This document shows positions 33,527 through 42,087 of a DNA stretch of 64,000 bases, piece by piece. The DNA is from Closterium sp. Naga37s-1 (taxonomy: Eukaryota; Streptophyta; Zygnematophyceae; Desmidiales; Closteriaceae), in contig CANJKZ010000170.1 of assembly GCA_947471745.1 (NCBI GenBank), positions 2,754,501-2,818,500 of the forward strand. The letters run 5' to 3'. Each line of letters begins with the position of its first letter. Position 1 is the stretch's first letter. The notes below the pieces were generated by a model that saw only the letters and a program-made list of their open reading frames with translations, searched no databases and had not been told where the DNA came from. Both the position numbers and the translations under genes were made by a program.

Positions 33527-35848
33527 TGATGGCTGCTCCCTGAACGCATGTAGTGCGGTTCGTGCTGAAGCCGGCAGGGCTGCCTCCAGTGGGGCCAGCT
33601 GGTTAACTTCAGGTGGGGCAGGGCTCCACGCATGGTCGAGCCGTGTGACCGCCCTCTTCAGCAGGTACGCCTCTGGCAGGTTCATCTGCCGCAGTAGGGT
33701 GTGGGCTGCCATTACTGACGCGATGTAGGCTGCCGGTGCCTCCGAGGTAGGGTCGATGATGCCTAGCCCCCCCAGCCTGACGGGTAGGGTTCCTTGCCGC
33801 CACAACAGGCTCTGTTCCAGCTCACTCGCTGGGACCCGTAGCTTTGCCGCCGCCAGGGCTGTCGCCATCAGAGTCTCGCTCCACGACCTCCATTCCTCCC
33901 TCTCCAGCACTGTAGCCGGGGTGGTCCGCAGCAGGTACGATATTCTGCGGGAGATGCTCCTCGAGAGTATTAGCATAGCGTGCTGTGGGTGCAGCTGAGC
34001 AATCAGGGGTAGTGGTGCGGCCGCTTCTGTGAGGCTTGTCTGTGCCTTGTCCGTACAAAACTCGGGCGTGCCGATCGGGCTTCCCAAAACTCCGATGCCG
34101 TTGGTGTTCATGGGCAGGCCCTGTGGTGGTGGGATCTCATTCCCCCCTTCCGTATCCGGTCCCCACCCCGAGGACTTGGCGATGTTGCAGCGGAGGCCAA
34201 CCGATCGGAGCTCCCGTGTGATGGTGACAAAAGCCTCGTAGGCCGCGTCCCGAGGGCCCACAATGGTGATGTCGTCGGCGTAGGCGACGATCGCCACCTC
34301 GGGGAGTAGCGTTGCCGTGCTCAGAAGTGTCGGTTGGATTGCCGTTGCGAAGAGGAGCGGACCGAGCGGATCACCCTGGCGAACTCCTCGGTTGCTCATG
34401 ATCTGATCGACGCCCAGCTTGTGGTCCACTAAAAGCCTAGACGGGCCGTCGTAAAGCGTGCGTACGAGGGGTAGGAGTGATAACAAGCTCGATTGCGAGA
34501 GCGCCTGAAAGAACGCCGGCCGTTCGACACTGTTGAAGGCGTTCTCGATATCGAGCTGTAGCGCTACTAGGCTCTCGTCCTCCTTAAGCAGAGATCGAAC
34601 TGAGTGGACGATGCACTCTGCGCCGCCTGTGACTGCCACCCCAAACTGAACGGGGAGGAAGTATTCGCGAATGGTCTGTGCTAGTTCCCTCAAAGCCGCC
34701 TTTGCCACTACGCGAAGTATTGCTTCTCCTATCGCGATGGGCCTAACGCCCCCTCCCGGTTTTTCCAGAGCGATGAGTCTCGAGGGCAGTAGCAAATCGC
34801 GGACCGCCTGCGTCTGGAAGGTGCTAAGGAGGTAGCTGATAGTTTGCGCGAGGAGTATGAGCACCTCCTCACTCGCGAGCGCAGGGTCTTTGAGGTGTTC
34901 AAAGCAGGTACCTGATGGGCCTGCTCCCACTCCGTTCGGGCATCGCTTGAGTATTTCGCGAAGGTCGTCTGGTGTTACCCGCAGCTCCGAATGAGTGTAG
35001 CCAGAAACGAACATTGCCGGGGGCGATGCAGCATCGAGGTGTTTCGCCTGCAGCGCGGCGAGTGTCGCTGGTGTGGCCTCGGCGAGTGGGGTTGCGCGTA
35101 ACGCCGCAACTGCCTTCGAGATGTTACCCTTCTTCATAAGTCCTTCCGCCCTAGCACAGAGTCCAGCGTCATCCGCTTGGTGGCGTGACGGGTTCTCCGT
35201 ATCGGGGATGACCCTAGCCTCCTCGAAATGTTCCGCCCAGCTGCCTTGCTGGAACCGGTGCAGCCTTCCCTCAATCCCAACCCACCGACTTCCTTGAACT
35301 GGTTCGGGAAGGGGCCGCAAGGTCAGCCTCGGGAGGAATTGCAGGATCACCCATGCACCTGGACAGTCGGGAAATTTCTGCAGGCGTAGGAGTGGTGTCA
35401 GCACGCAGAGGGTGTAACTTTCCAAAATTTTGGGGGGCATCCTCCGAACCAAGAAAGGTTGGTCCCCCCGCTGAAGTGGGGCAACTTCCCACGTGGCTGC
35501 CTGCTGCCAGATGGCCTCGTTTGCCGCCAGCTCGGCCGGTGACTGTACGTTGGGTTGCCCGGTTTCTCTCTGGCTCCCACTCGTCACTACTCCGATCTCT
35601 CCCCTTCTTGGGGGTTTCCCTCCTGGGGGTTTCTCGCACCGGGGTTTCTGTCCTGGGGGTTTCTCCCAATCTCCCTCCGTCCCCTCTCTCTTCCTGTAGT
35701 GTCTCCCTCCTCCTCTAGCGAGATCTCTTCTGAGTTTTCGGGGGTCTCGGCTACATAATCCCCCCCGTCCTCCCCATTCCCAGTGTCCCTCTCCTCCTGA
35801 TTCGTCGGTGGCACCTCCTGCTCCGGGCGATCGTGGCGTTCCCTCCAC
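33527..35848 (-). pseudogene. L2 reverse transcriptase ORF
   Basis: 774-codon frame. An N-terminal globular part (CVLTPLLRLQKFPDCPG, shared with L0) is followed by RT: ALEKPGGGVRPIAIGEA (near 34745), LDIENAFNSVERPAF (near 34540), RQGDPLGPLLFA (about 34384-34347), catalytic YADD (about 34280-34268), then the thumb. Asn/Asp RT residues are intact. LINE-type polymerase that would copy RNA at a nicked target. The TGA at its end separates it from the endonuclease; CGA to TGA is a plausible origin. Start at 35848 is arbitrary; the frame change near 35600 joins it to the upstream frame. Confidence 0.88.
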
Positions 35849-37545
35849 GTTCCTGATCTCACAAGCGCCTCCCTTCCGCCGACGATTGCGCCCCCGCCCC
35901 TTCTTTCCCCTCTTGCCCCGCGTCCTCCTCCTCGGGCCCCACGGCTCGGCGCTCCTTCCCCGGTCCGGCTTGCGTCATTCTGCCCCCCTCGTCCGACCTG
36001 TGGCTCTCTTCCCGCCGGGATCCACGGTGAGTGTGCCAGTCCCAGTCTCGGACGGCCCCATGTAATTCCTTGTGAGCGTGTAGAGCTCCGTGTTTCCCGC
36101 TGTGGGCCTTGTGTAGTCGCTGCCTCCGGGGCGTTGTGTCCTGCCACGTGCCTGACGTCAGCTTCCTCGTCGCCTTCCCCTCTTTCTTGTCCCACAGATG
36201 GAGGTCGACGCTCTGGCGATAGTGGCGACTGCTCTTGCTCACTCCAGCCCCGGAGGGGTCCTGGGGCGCGAGGCCCCAGCCCTGCTCCGGGCCGCCTCGG
36301 CGCTGGCTGGGCACGGAGCTTCCTCCCGCCCCTCCCGTGAGCGGCGCGTCCAGGGGCGCCGGTCCCGTGACCCTGTCTTCCGCTCGCCGCCTGGTCGCGC
36401 TCCTGCGTGTCTGCGCCCTCGGCAGCAGCAGATGTTCCGGCGCTCACAGCGGCCACCGATGCCTCCCCCTCGATCGAGGCGTCGGCCAGGTTCCCTGCCG
36501 CGGTCGCAGCAGTCATCGCCGCAGCCAACACCGCTGCCGGTACCGGCGCTGGTGACGCAGACAACGTCACCGCCTCGGACGGTTCCCGATCCACCGCCAG
36601 ACCCAGCTCCAGCGTCTGCTGTTGTGCCCCCTGGTGGTTGGAAGAACGTGAAGTTGAGCCGCCGCCAAAAACGGCGTCAGTTCTGCCAGCCCGCCCCAAT
36701 GCCGTCACAGCCTCCTCTGGCACCTCCGCGGCAGCAGCCGCTTCCCCCACCATCTCCACCGGCGCAGTCGCCGCTGCGACGTTTCCCCTTTCCACCGCAG
36801 CCGCCGCCGCCGCCTCGCCCCTCGGCGTCTCCTGCACCTCAGCCCTCCTCATCGGCTGCTCCGTCGCCGGCGCCATTGGGATGCCCGCAGCTGTTTCTTG
36901 GCGGGAGGCGCATCCCAATCCCGTGGGAGGTGATGGGGTATCTGAGGGCGGAGGAGGCTCCAGGTGTGCAGTCGCCCCCGCCATCAACTCTGCCATCGTC
37001 TCCTCCTCCGCCTGTCGGTCCTGATCCCTCTCCCCCACTGTCTCCGGAGGGGATTTCGCTGCCGGGCTCCCCGCCGCGGAGCAGGGCCCACCGCGTCGCC
37101 CAGCGCGTTGGGCACGTGGGGACATGCCTGACGCTGTTGGCAATGGTCCTCGACCAACTGCACCTTTTCCAGCTGCGGCAGATACGTCCTGGGGAGGTGC
37201 CTCCGGTATTGTCGGGAACGGAGCAGGAGGAGGGAGTGTCAGCGGCGATGCAGATGCTGGAGATGCTGCCTTTGATTGGGCTGGTCCCGGACTCCCCTGG
37301 CGCCGCCTTGGGACCTGGTCCCGCTGCGCTGAGGCGGCTTGTTCTTGCCGCCCTGAAGGCCCCACGGGACGTGGTACCAGCTGCCGCATCCGTGCTACGC
37401 TGGATGGACGGCCGGTTGAGTTGGATCCTGGCCGAGTAGTGGCCCTCTTCCCTGTGCCTGCCTGCTTGGTTACAGGCCTGGCCTTGGGCTTCCCCATGGC
37501 GGTATCTCCTTGCCTGGGGGTGATCTTGTTGTTGTATATTATCAC
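35587..37545 (-). CDS. L2 N-terminal low-complexity frame
   Basis: 652 codons from MIIYNNKITPRQG. Gly/Ala/Pro/Arg/Glu-rich, basic at the start (MGKPKARPVTKQAG) and acidic near the end (EEISLEEEGDTT), with NPQ-repeats at the C-terminus (NPQDRNPGARNPQEGNPQEG). The last 260 bp overlap the RT ORF in another frame; the acidic-to-basic order matches L0, so the two probably formed one frame before an indel near 35600. No CCHC or other domain seen. Confidence 0.5.
   Translation of the reverse strand: MIIYNNKITPRQGDTAMGKPKARPVTKQAGTGKRATTRPGSNSTGRPSSVARMRQLVPRPVGPSGRQEQAASAQRDQVPRRRQGSPGPAQSKAASPASASPLTLPPPAPFPTIPEAPPQDVSAAAGKGAVGRGPLPTASGMSPRAQRAGRRGGPCSAAGSPAAKSPPETVGERDQDRQAEEETMAELMAGATAHLEPPPPSDTPSPPTGLGCASRQETAAGIPMAPATEQPMRRAEVQETPRGEAAAAAAVERGNVAAATAPVEMVGEAAAAAEVPEEAVTALGRAGRTDAVFGGGSTSRSSNHQGAQQQTLELGLAVDREPSEAVTLSASPAPVPAAVLAAAMTAATAAGNLADASIEGEASVAAVSAGTSAAAEGADTQERDQAASGRQGHGTGAPGRAAHGRGGRKLRAQPAPRRPGAGLGPRAPGPLRGWSEQEQSPLSPERRPPSVGQERGEGDEEADVRHVAGHNAPEAATTQGPQRETRSSTRSQGITWGRPRLGLAHSPWIPAGREPQVGRGGQNDASRTGEGAPSRGARGGGRGARGERRGGGAIVGGREALVRSGTWRERHDRPEQEVPPTNQEERDTGNGEDGGDYVAETPENSEEISLEEEGDTTGRERGRREIGRNPQDRNPGARNPQEGNPQEGERSE
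36198..37439 (+). CDS. Antisense ORF in L2
   Basis: 413 codons without a stop, opposite the L2 N-terminal frame. Pro-rich first two thirds with a basic patch (KLSRRQKRRQF), then a C-terminal helical part (LTLLAMVLDQLHLFQL, ALRRLVLAALKAPRD, VLRWMDGRLSWILAE). Placement, proline-rich linker and helical end parallel the antisense ORF of L0 at 28758-30377, although the DNA has diverged. May be real or an artefact of GC-rich, low-complexity sense sequence. Confidence 0.4.
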   Translation: MEVDALAIVATALAHSSPGGVLGREAPALLRAASALAGHGASSRPSRERRVQGRRSRDPVFRSPPGRAPACLRPRQQQMFRRSQRPPMPPPRSRRRPGSLPRSQQSSPQPTPLPVPALVTQTTSPPRTVPDPPPDPAPASAVVPPGGWKNVKLSRRQKRRQFCQPAPMPSQPPLAPPRQQPLPPPSPPAQSPLRRFPFPPQPPPPPRPSASPAPQPSSSAAPSPAPLGCPQLFLGGRRIPIPWEVMGYLRAEEAPGVQSPPPSTLPSSPPPPVGPDPSPPLSPEGISLPGSPPRSRAHRVAQRVGHVGTCLTLLAMVLDQLHLFQLRQIRPGEVPPVLSGTEQEEGVSAAMQMLEMLPLIGLVPDSPGAALGPGPAALRRLVLAALKAPRDVVPAAASVLRWMDGRLSWILAE

Positions 37546-37608
37546 TGGTGCATGTTGTAGCCTTCCATGATTATAGACTTGTCCCCCCTAGTCCTTGTCA
37601 CACCTCAC

Positions 37609-37655
37609 GCGCGGCCGAAGGCCGCGCTGGCGAGCGTCGGCCGCCGAAGGCGGCC
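37609..37655. other. Twin GC hairpins in L2 5' region
   Basis: GCGCGGCC-GAA-GGCCGCGC (37609-37627) and GGCCGCC-GAA-GGCGGCC (37639-37655). On the element's RNA both have a UUC loop. The first is identical in L0. Between the TATA-like boxes and the start of the sense frame. Confidence 0.8.
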
Positions 37656-37660
37656 GGCGC

Positions 37661-38227
37661 GAGCCGGCGGATTTGGAGAGTGATCCTAACTCACCAGTGA
37701 ATAATGAGCTCACTAGCCTAGATCCAGGGCCTTTATACTAAGGAAACAGGCCTAGAAATGGCTAAGGACTAGATCCTAGAGAAGAGAGGCCTAGAAATGG
37801 CTAAGGACTAAGGCTATGCCATCTCTCTCTCTCTCTCTCGCTCTCTCTCGAACGAGCCGGCGGATTTGGAGAGTGATACTAACTCACCAGTGAATAATGA
37901 GCTCACTAGCCTAGATCCAGGGCCTTTATACTAAGGAAACAGGCCTAGAAATGGCTAAGGACTAGATCCTAGAGAAGAGAGGCCTAGAAATGGCTAAGGA
38001 CTAAGGCTATGCCATCTCTCTCTCTCTCTCTCGCTCTCTCTCGAACGAGCCGGCGGATTTGGAGAGTGATACTAACTCACCAGTGAATAATGAGCTCACT
38101 AGCCTAGATCCAGGGCCTTTATACTAAGGAAACAGGCCTAGAAATGGCTAAGGACTAGATCCTAGAGAAGAGAGGCCTAGAAATGGCTAAGGACTAAGGC
38201 TATGCCATCTCTCTCTCTCTCTCTCTC
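37661..38227. repeat. Three 193-bp tandem units at the L2 5' end
   Basis: Units begin GAGCCGGCGGATTTGG at 37661, 37854 and 38047, nearly identical. Each ends in a short CT run (interrupted by CG in the first two) and holds a reverse-strand TATAAAG. Unit spacing is exactly 193 bp. Arranged like the promoter monomers of mouse L1. Confidence 0.93.
37731..37737 (-). promoter_or_regulatory. TATA-like box in first 193-bp unit of L2
   Basis: Reverse-strand TATAAAG in TAGTATAAAGGCCCTGG, about 190 bp upstream of the sense frame. The same box recurs at 37924-37930 and 38117-38123. Confidence 0.5.
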
Positions 38228-39078
38228 AAGCAGTCATGCATTAATATGGGTCACAAGGTTCAAGCATGGCAGGTGGTAACTAGCTTGACTAGACATAGGA
38301 GCAGCCAAGGAACCAGAACTAAACAAGCAAACAGAGCAAGCCCATCCATCCTAAGCACACCTAGCTCTTAGAGCAGCCCGGTCCACAGCAGCACAAGACC
38401 TTGAGAACCCCCATCTTCCACCCGTCCCCTGTTCCTCCCATACCACAAGACCTCCCCTTATCCTCCTCCACCCCGCCGCTTCCTCGCACCTTCCCTGAAA
38501 CGCCCTCCCTTATCCCTGTTCCCTCTGACCCTTACAGACTCAGCACTCCCCCCCCCCCCCCCCCCCCTGCTCCTCACCACGCCCCTGTATCCCTCCCCTG
38601 CTGCCACCCATCCTCCTCCTGTCACCATGTTCCTTTCTCCCCGGCCCCCTCAACCCCTCAGGCCGCCCTGGCAGGGGTGTGTCGCTCCTCGTACTCGTCA
38701 TCCAAGGTCTGCCATAGGTCACCTAGCCGATGTGCCCAAGGGTCCGCCGCTTCCGCTGCTCGGTTTGACTTGGAGAGGAGGGAGATCGCTTGGCTGCACT
38801 GGAGCACCACGGACCACCGTTGCCTGAAGTGTGCATTGAGGTGGGCGGCAGTCGTCGTGAGGCGTCCCTTCCTGTACTTCGTCTTGGCGGCATAGGTGGC
38901 TAGCATACGGATGAACTGCTGCGTGTCCTTAGCCAGAGCCCCGTAAGTCTCTACCGCTAGCCCAAAGAACCCGGCGTAGCTAGGACGGCCCTCGCAGAGC
39001 CTGTGCTTACCCTCGGAAGCTTCCTCTACTGCCCACCCCGGCGGCTTCCTAGCTCTGCAATACGGGATGGCCAGGTCT
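38228..39078 (-). mobile_element. Non-LTR retrotransposon copy L3, 5'-truncated
   Basis: Minus strand, starts in the microsatellite at 39078 with RADLAI, then an internal deletion removes the catalytic WVTDVTVTDP segment. It continues RARKPPGWAVEEASEGK to FRQRWSVVLQCSQ and a stop near 38658. A 3' UTR of about 430 bp, including a C19 run at 38548-38567, ends TGACTGCTTGA-(GA)n. Endonuclease destroyed. Confidence 0.85.
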
Positions 39079-39080
39079 GC

Positions 39081-39176
<96 letters not shown>

Positions 39177-39182
39177 ACACAC
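39079..39182. repeat. (CT)n(CA)n compound microsatellite
   Basis: CT repeat from 39079 to about 39143 followed by CA repeat to 39182. L3 abuts it on the left; AT-rich DNA unrelated to the LINE is on the right, so this tract is the likely original landing site. Confidence 0.97.
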
Positions 39183-39540
39183 ATTTCAGTTAAGCCTTAC
39201 ATACGCGCATAACTCATCCTTCAACAGTTTCTCTATCACACACTCTTGTTGTTTACTCGATGACTATTTCGTTTGCACATCCATACCGTACTTTCAACGC
39301 ACTCCATTCCTACATTTTCCGTCTATGATTGAGCCACTACCTATCACTTTTGCGTTTTTTATCGCACATACTGGTTACAATTCAAACCCTTCCTATAATT
39401 TCTATATTCATTTTACCTAATATTTGTTGTTTATCTTTTCTCTACAAATACTTGCAAGCTTGTATCACGCGTTTGTGAATGTGCGAACACATTGTCGATC
39501 ATTGTTTTGCAATCACGTACATTCACTTTGATTTTCACAC
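39183..39540. other. AT-rich flank, nothing identified
   Basis: No domain or repeat seen. Marks the switch from repeat DNA to the AT-rich intron-bearing region; could include the promoter or an upstream intron of the gene that follows. Confidence 0.4.
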
Positions 39541-41642
39541 ACCCATCAACATTTACTACGGGTGTCGTGTCAAGCTAACAATTTGCAAGGTGGAGTCGAG
39601 TTTTATGTTACGAGCTGTATGTGAGGTTAGCGATGCGAGCGGAACGTACGGCCTGACAGCACTGGGCACCTCTGCGGACCGCATCATGATGTTGGTGGAG
39701 GAGGAGCAGAAGCTGGCCAAGACTTCCCAGACGGAGACACCTATCGTCTTGTGCATCACTGGGGTCTTCCAGGATGACAAGCAAATCATGACGAACAAAA
39801 GGTGCCATACATGTCTGCTCATTTTTGTATAAAACATTTGTACAAAGCATGTGTACTTTGTCCGTCTTTGCAATCTATTATCATATGATATTTGTATTCT
39901 TATTTATTATGAATCTTTAGAAAATTTATCATATCACATATCTAATACATATATATGTTAGGTCGAAGATTATCAAGATTACAGACAGCGCTGTCACTGC
40001 TCGCATCACCCCGACTGTCGACCCTCAGACAGTGCTGCCCTTGCTCATGACCCCTGTCGACCTCGGTATTATCATATCGTAAGTTCCTGTGTCGAATTTT
40101 GTTAGCTTGTTGATTATCGCATTCATTTTAATACTTCCAATATCTCTCATACATTACCCGTCATTCACATGCTTTCTAATTACCATACCCATTTTTTGTT
40201 TCACTTTCATACACTCCTAAGAAATATTCTTCTATGCTTACACTTTTTTTTGGTTATCATTTGTCGTCCTTTTATATGTAACATCAAATATGTCAAATTC
40301 TTTGTTCATATGCAATGATAAATTCTACATATTTCACTAATAGACACGACATGGCATTTTTTCCATATCTTCATGTGTTAATAAAAAAGCATGTACTCTT
40401 ATAGTATTTTTTTATTTATTATTTGCAAACTTTAAGTTAATTTGTACTGTTATTATCATAACAAACTCTATGCAGTTTGGGAGCAGCGTAGAACAATGTT
40501 ATTGCATTGGGACGAGAGGTCGCATGCACACTCAGCGTGGAGATCCATGATGCTCGCATCACCACAGAGCGGCTTGCTCATTCAGCCCACCAGAGGATGG
40601 TACGAGCGTGTGCGATTTGCCTGTAGGTTGGTGCTGCTCCAGTGATGCGTACCTTTGCGACAACGGACACGCCTTGCCCAAAGCAACTGGCGTGACAACA
40701 GTGCTGTTGTGTTTGACACAACAACGGGCATGCAAACTCAATGCTGCATTCTGATGCACGTTTTGTGTGACTGAAAATGTGCTGACAACTTTGTCGTTGT
40801 GTGCTTGCATTCTTCATCTTTATTTTTCATCAATGCTCCCTGCCTTTTCTTTCAAATCATTCTCTTCATCCAAATCATTCTCTCCCGGCCTATCACATAA
40901 CATCGAACTTATCATATCTTGCTACTCTGTTGCCTATGTTATCACAAAGTTGCACTTGCATTTGGTCTCGTATTATTACATTTGTACTCTTTTCATTCTT
41001 GCATGCATTCTTCTCACTATTGCGTTCCCAATATCCAACTTTATTTTTTCGGGTTCGTTTTATTGATCATACCTATTTCAAATATTCTCCTCTCTTTATA
41101 TCTTCTGGTACCCATTGCTGCTTGTTCGCACAATTTTAGGCACACAAATTTTGCATCAACAATTATGCGCATGCCACGCATAATTTAAAACTTCATCATA
41201 ATTTCGTACACCTACCCATTATGATCATTCTCTAACTATCTCAATCAGCACACACATCCCACAAGTGGAAAGTCTGCTCGCATAAGTGTTCAAGCCACAG
41301 CTAGCTTAGGTGCTCTCAAGAGTGGCTTGGAGCAGTTCAGCATTGCAACATGGACCGCCGCTGGAGCTGATGCGAAGAATGAGATCTTAGCAGGCTTGCT
41401 TAACAAGCAATGTCATAACCAGGTAATTTCGGTGTAAAGCTGTATATAGCACCATCGTACGTATTTTGTTTATTATTTACAAAATATTTGTATTGTTTGC
41501 TTCTGATGTGAATTGTCGGTTCGCTATTTTCGCTTTTCCTAAAATATTATGAGCTTTCCCTATGACTGCAGATGGTCACAAAGGCAGCTGGAAACAACTT
41601 TGATAGGACGATCACGTTGTTCTCGATGGTGTTTTTTCGAAT
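39541..41642 (+). pseudogene. Intron-containing gene or pseudogene with OB-fold-like exon
   Basis: GC-richer exon-like blocks joined by AT-rich GT-AG introns, in one frame. Exon ending 39801 (LRAVCEVSDASGTYGLTAL) joins in phase to 39962-40078 (RSKIIKITDSAVTARITP; donor GTAAGT). Exon from 40476 (GREVACTLSVEIHDARITT, CAIC) keeps phase but has a TAG near 40488. Exons 41249-41422 (ARISVQATASLGALKSGL) and 41571-41642 (donor GTAAGT) follow. The first exon resembles RPA/telomere-protein OB folds (V-x-D-x-T/S-G); this is a weak inference. The 3' end is lost before Copia C. Confidence 0.5.
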
Positions 41643-41663
41643 GTAAGTACACTGTTTAGAACG

Positions 41664-41863
41664 TGGCAATCAGACCATCTAGCTTACATGTTCAAACTTC
41701 AATGTTGTTATTATTTTCAATTTATATCATTATGGTTTTTGTAAGAACGTGGATGGATGCATTAGGTCTGAGGGAGATACAAGTAAAAGATGATAGAAGT
41801 GTTGTACCCCCTAATGCTAAACCCACTACAGCCTAGCAAGATATGATTATATAATGTTTGACA
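41664..41863 (-). repeat. Copia-C 3' LTR, partial or complete
   Basis: Reverse-strand TGTCAAACATTATATAATC begins at 41863 right after a polypurine tract. The far end is not defined because no second copy is present; a length near 140-150 bp would match the related TRIM LTR. Confidence 0.5.
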
Positions 41864-41872
41864 CACCCCCAT
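41864..41872 (-). promoter_or_regulatory. Copia-C polypurine tract
   Basis: Reverse-strand ATGGGGGTG immediately before TGTCA; identical to the tract of the TRIM-like element at 61817-61825. Confidence 0.7.
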
Positions 41873-42087
41873 AGGCGAAGTGGGAGATAGCTAGAGCAAT
41901 GGTCACAAGACCATTCAAGAGAAAAAGCAAAGCTAAAACAAAGCTCAGGGTGGATCTCAAGATCACCACGCATTCTGAGCACAAGCAAGCGGCCACAAGG
42001 CCAGTTCACATGCAGAGTATATAATAGCAAGAGCAGTACACTGATCAGAACCTAGTAAGTGTAAGCATGCAGGTATACTCATATATA

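Larger units (their letters stand above)
32279..38227 (-). mobile_element. Non-LTR retrotransposon copy L2, near full length
   Basis: About 5.9 kb in minus orientation: three 193-bp 5' units (38227-37661), GC hairpins, long N-terminal frame, RT, zinc site and endonuclease, a 3' UTR of about 300 bp, ending GGACTGCTTGA-(GA)n. The sense frame is broken only by a frame change near 35600 and a TGA at 33524-33526, so this is a fairly young copy. Confidence 0.88.

Noticed and set aside
35353..35758. Plus-strand frames over the L2 RT-ORF N-terminus
   Set aside because: Short shadows of the sense frame that holds the domain shared with L0.
37661..38227. Three separate LINE insertions each leaving a 5' fragment
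   Set aside because: LINE copies lose 5' ends, not 3' ends; the exact 193-bp period and identity fit tandem duplication of one 5' unit.
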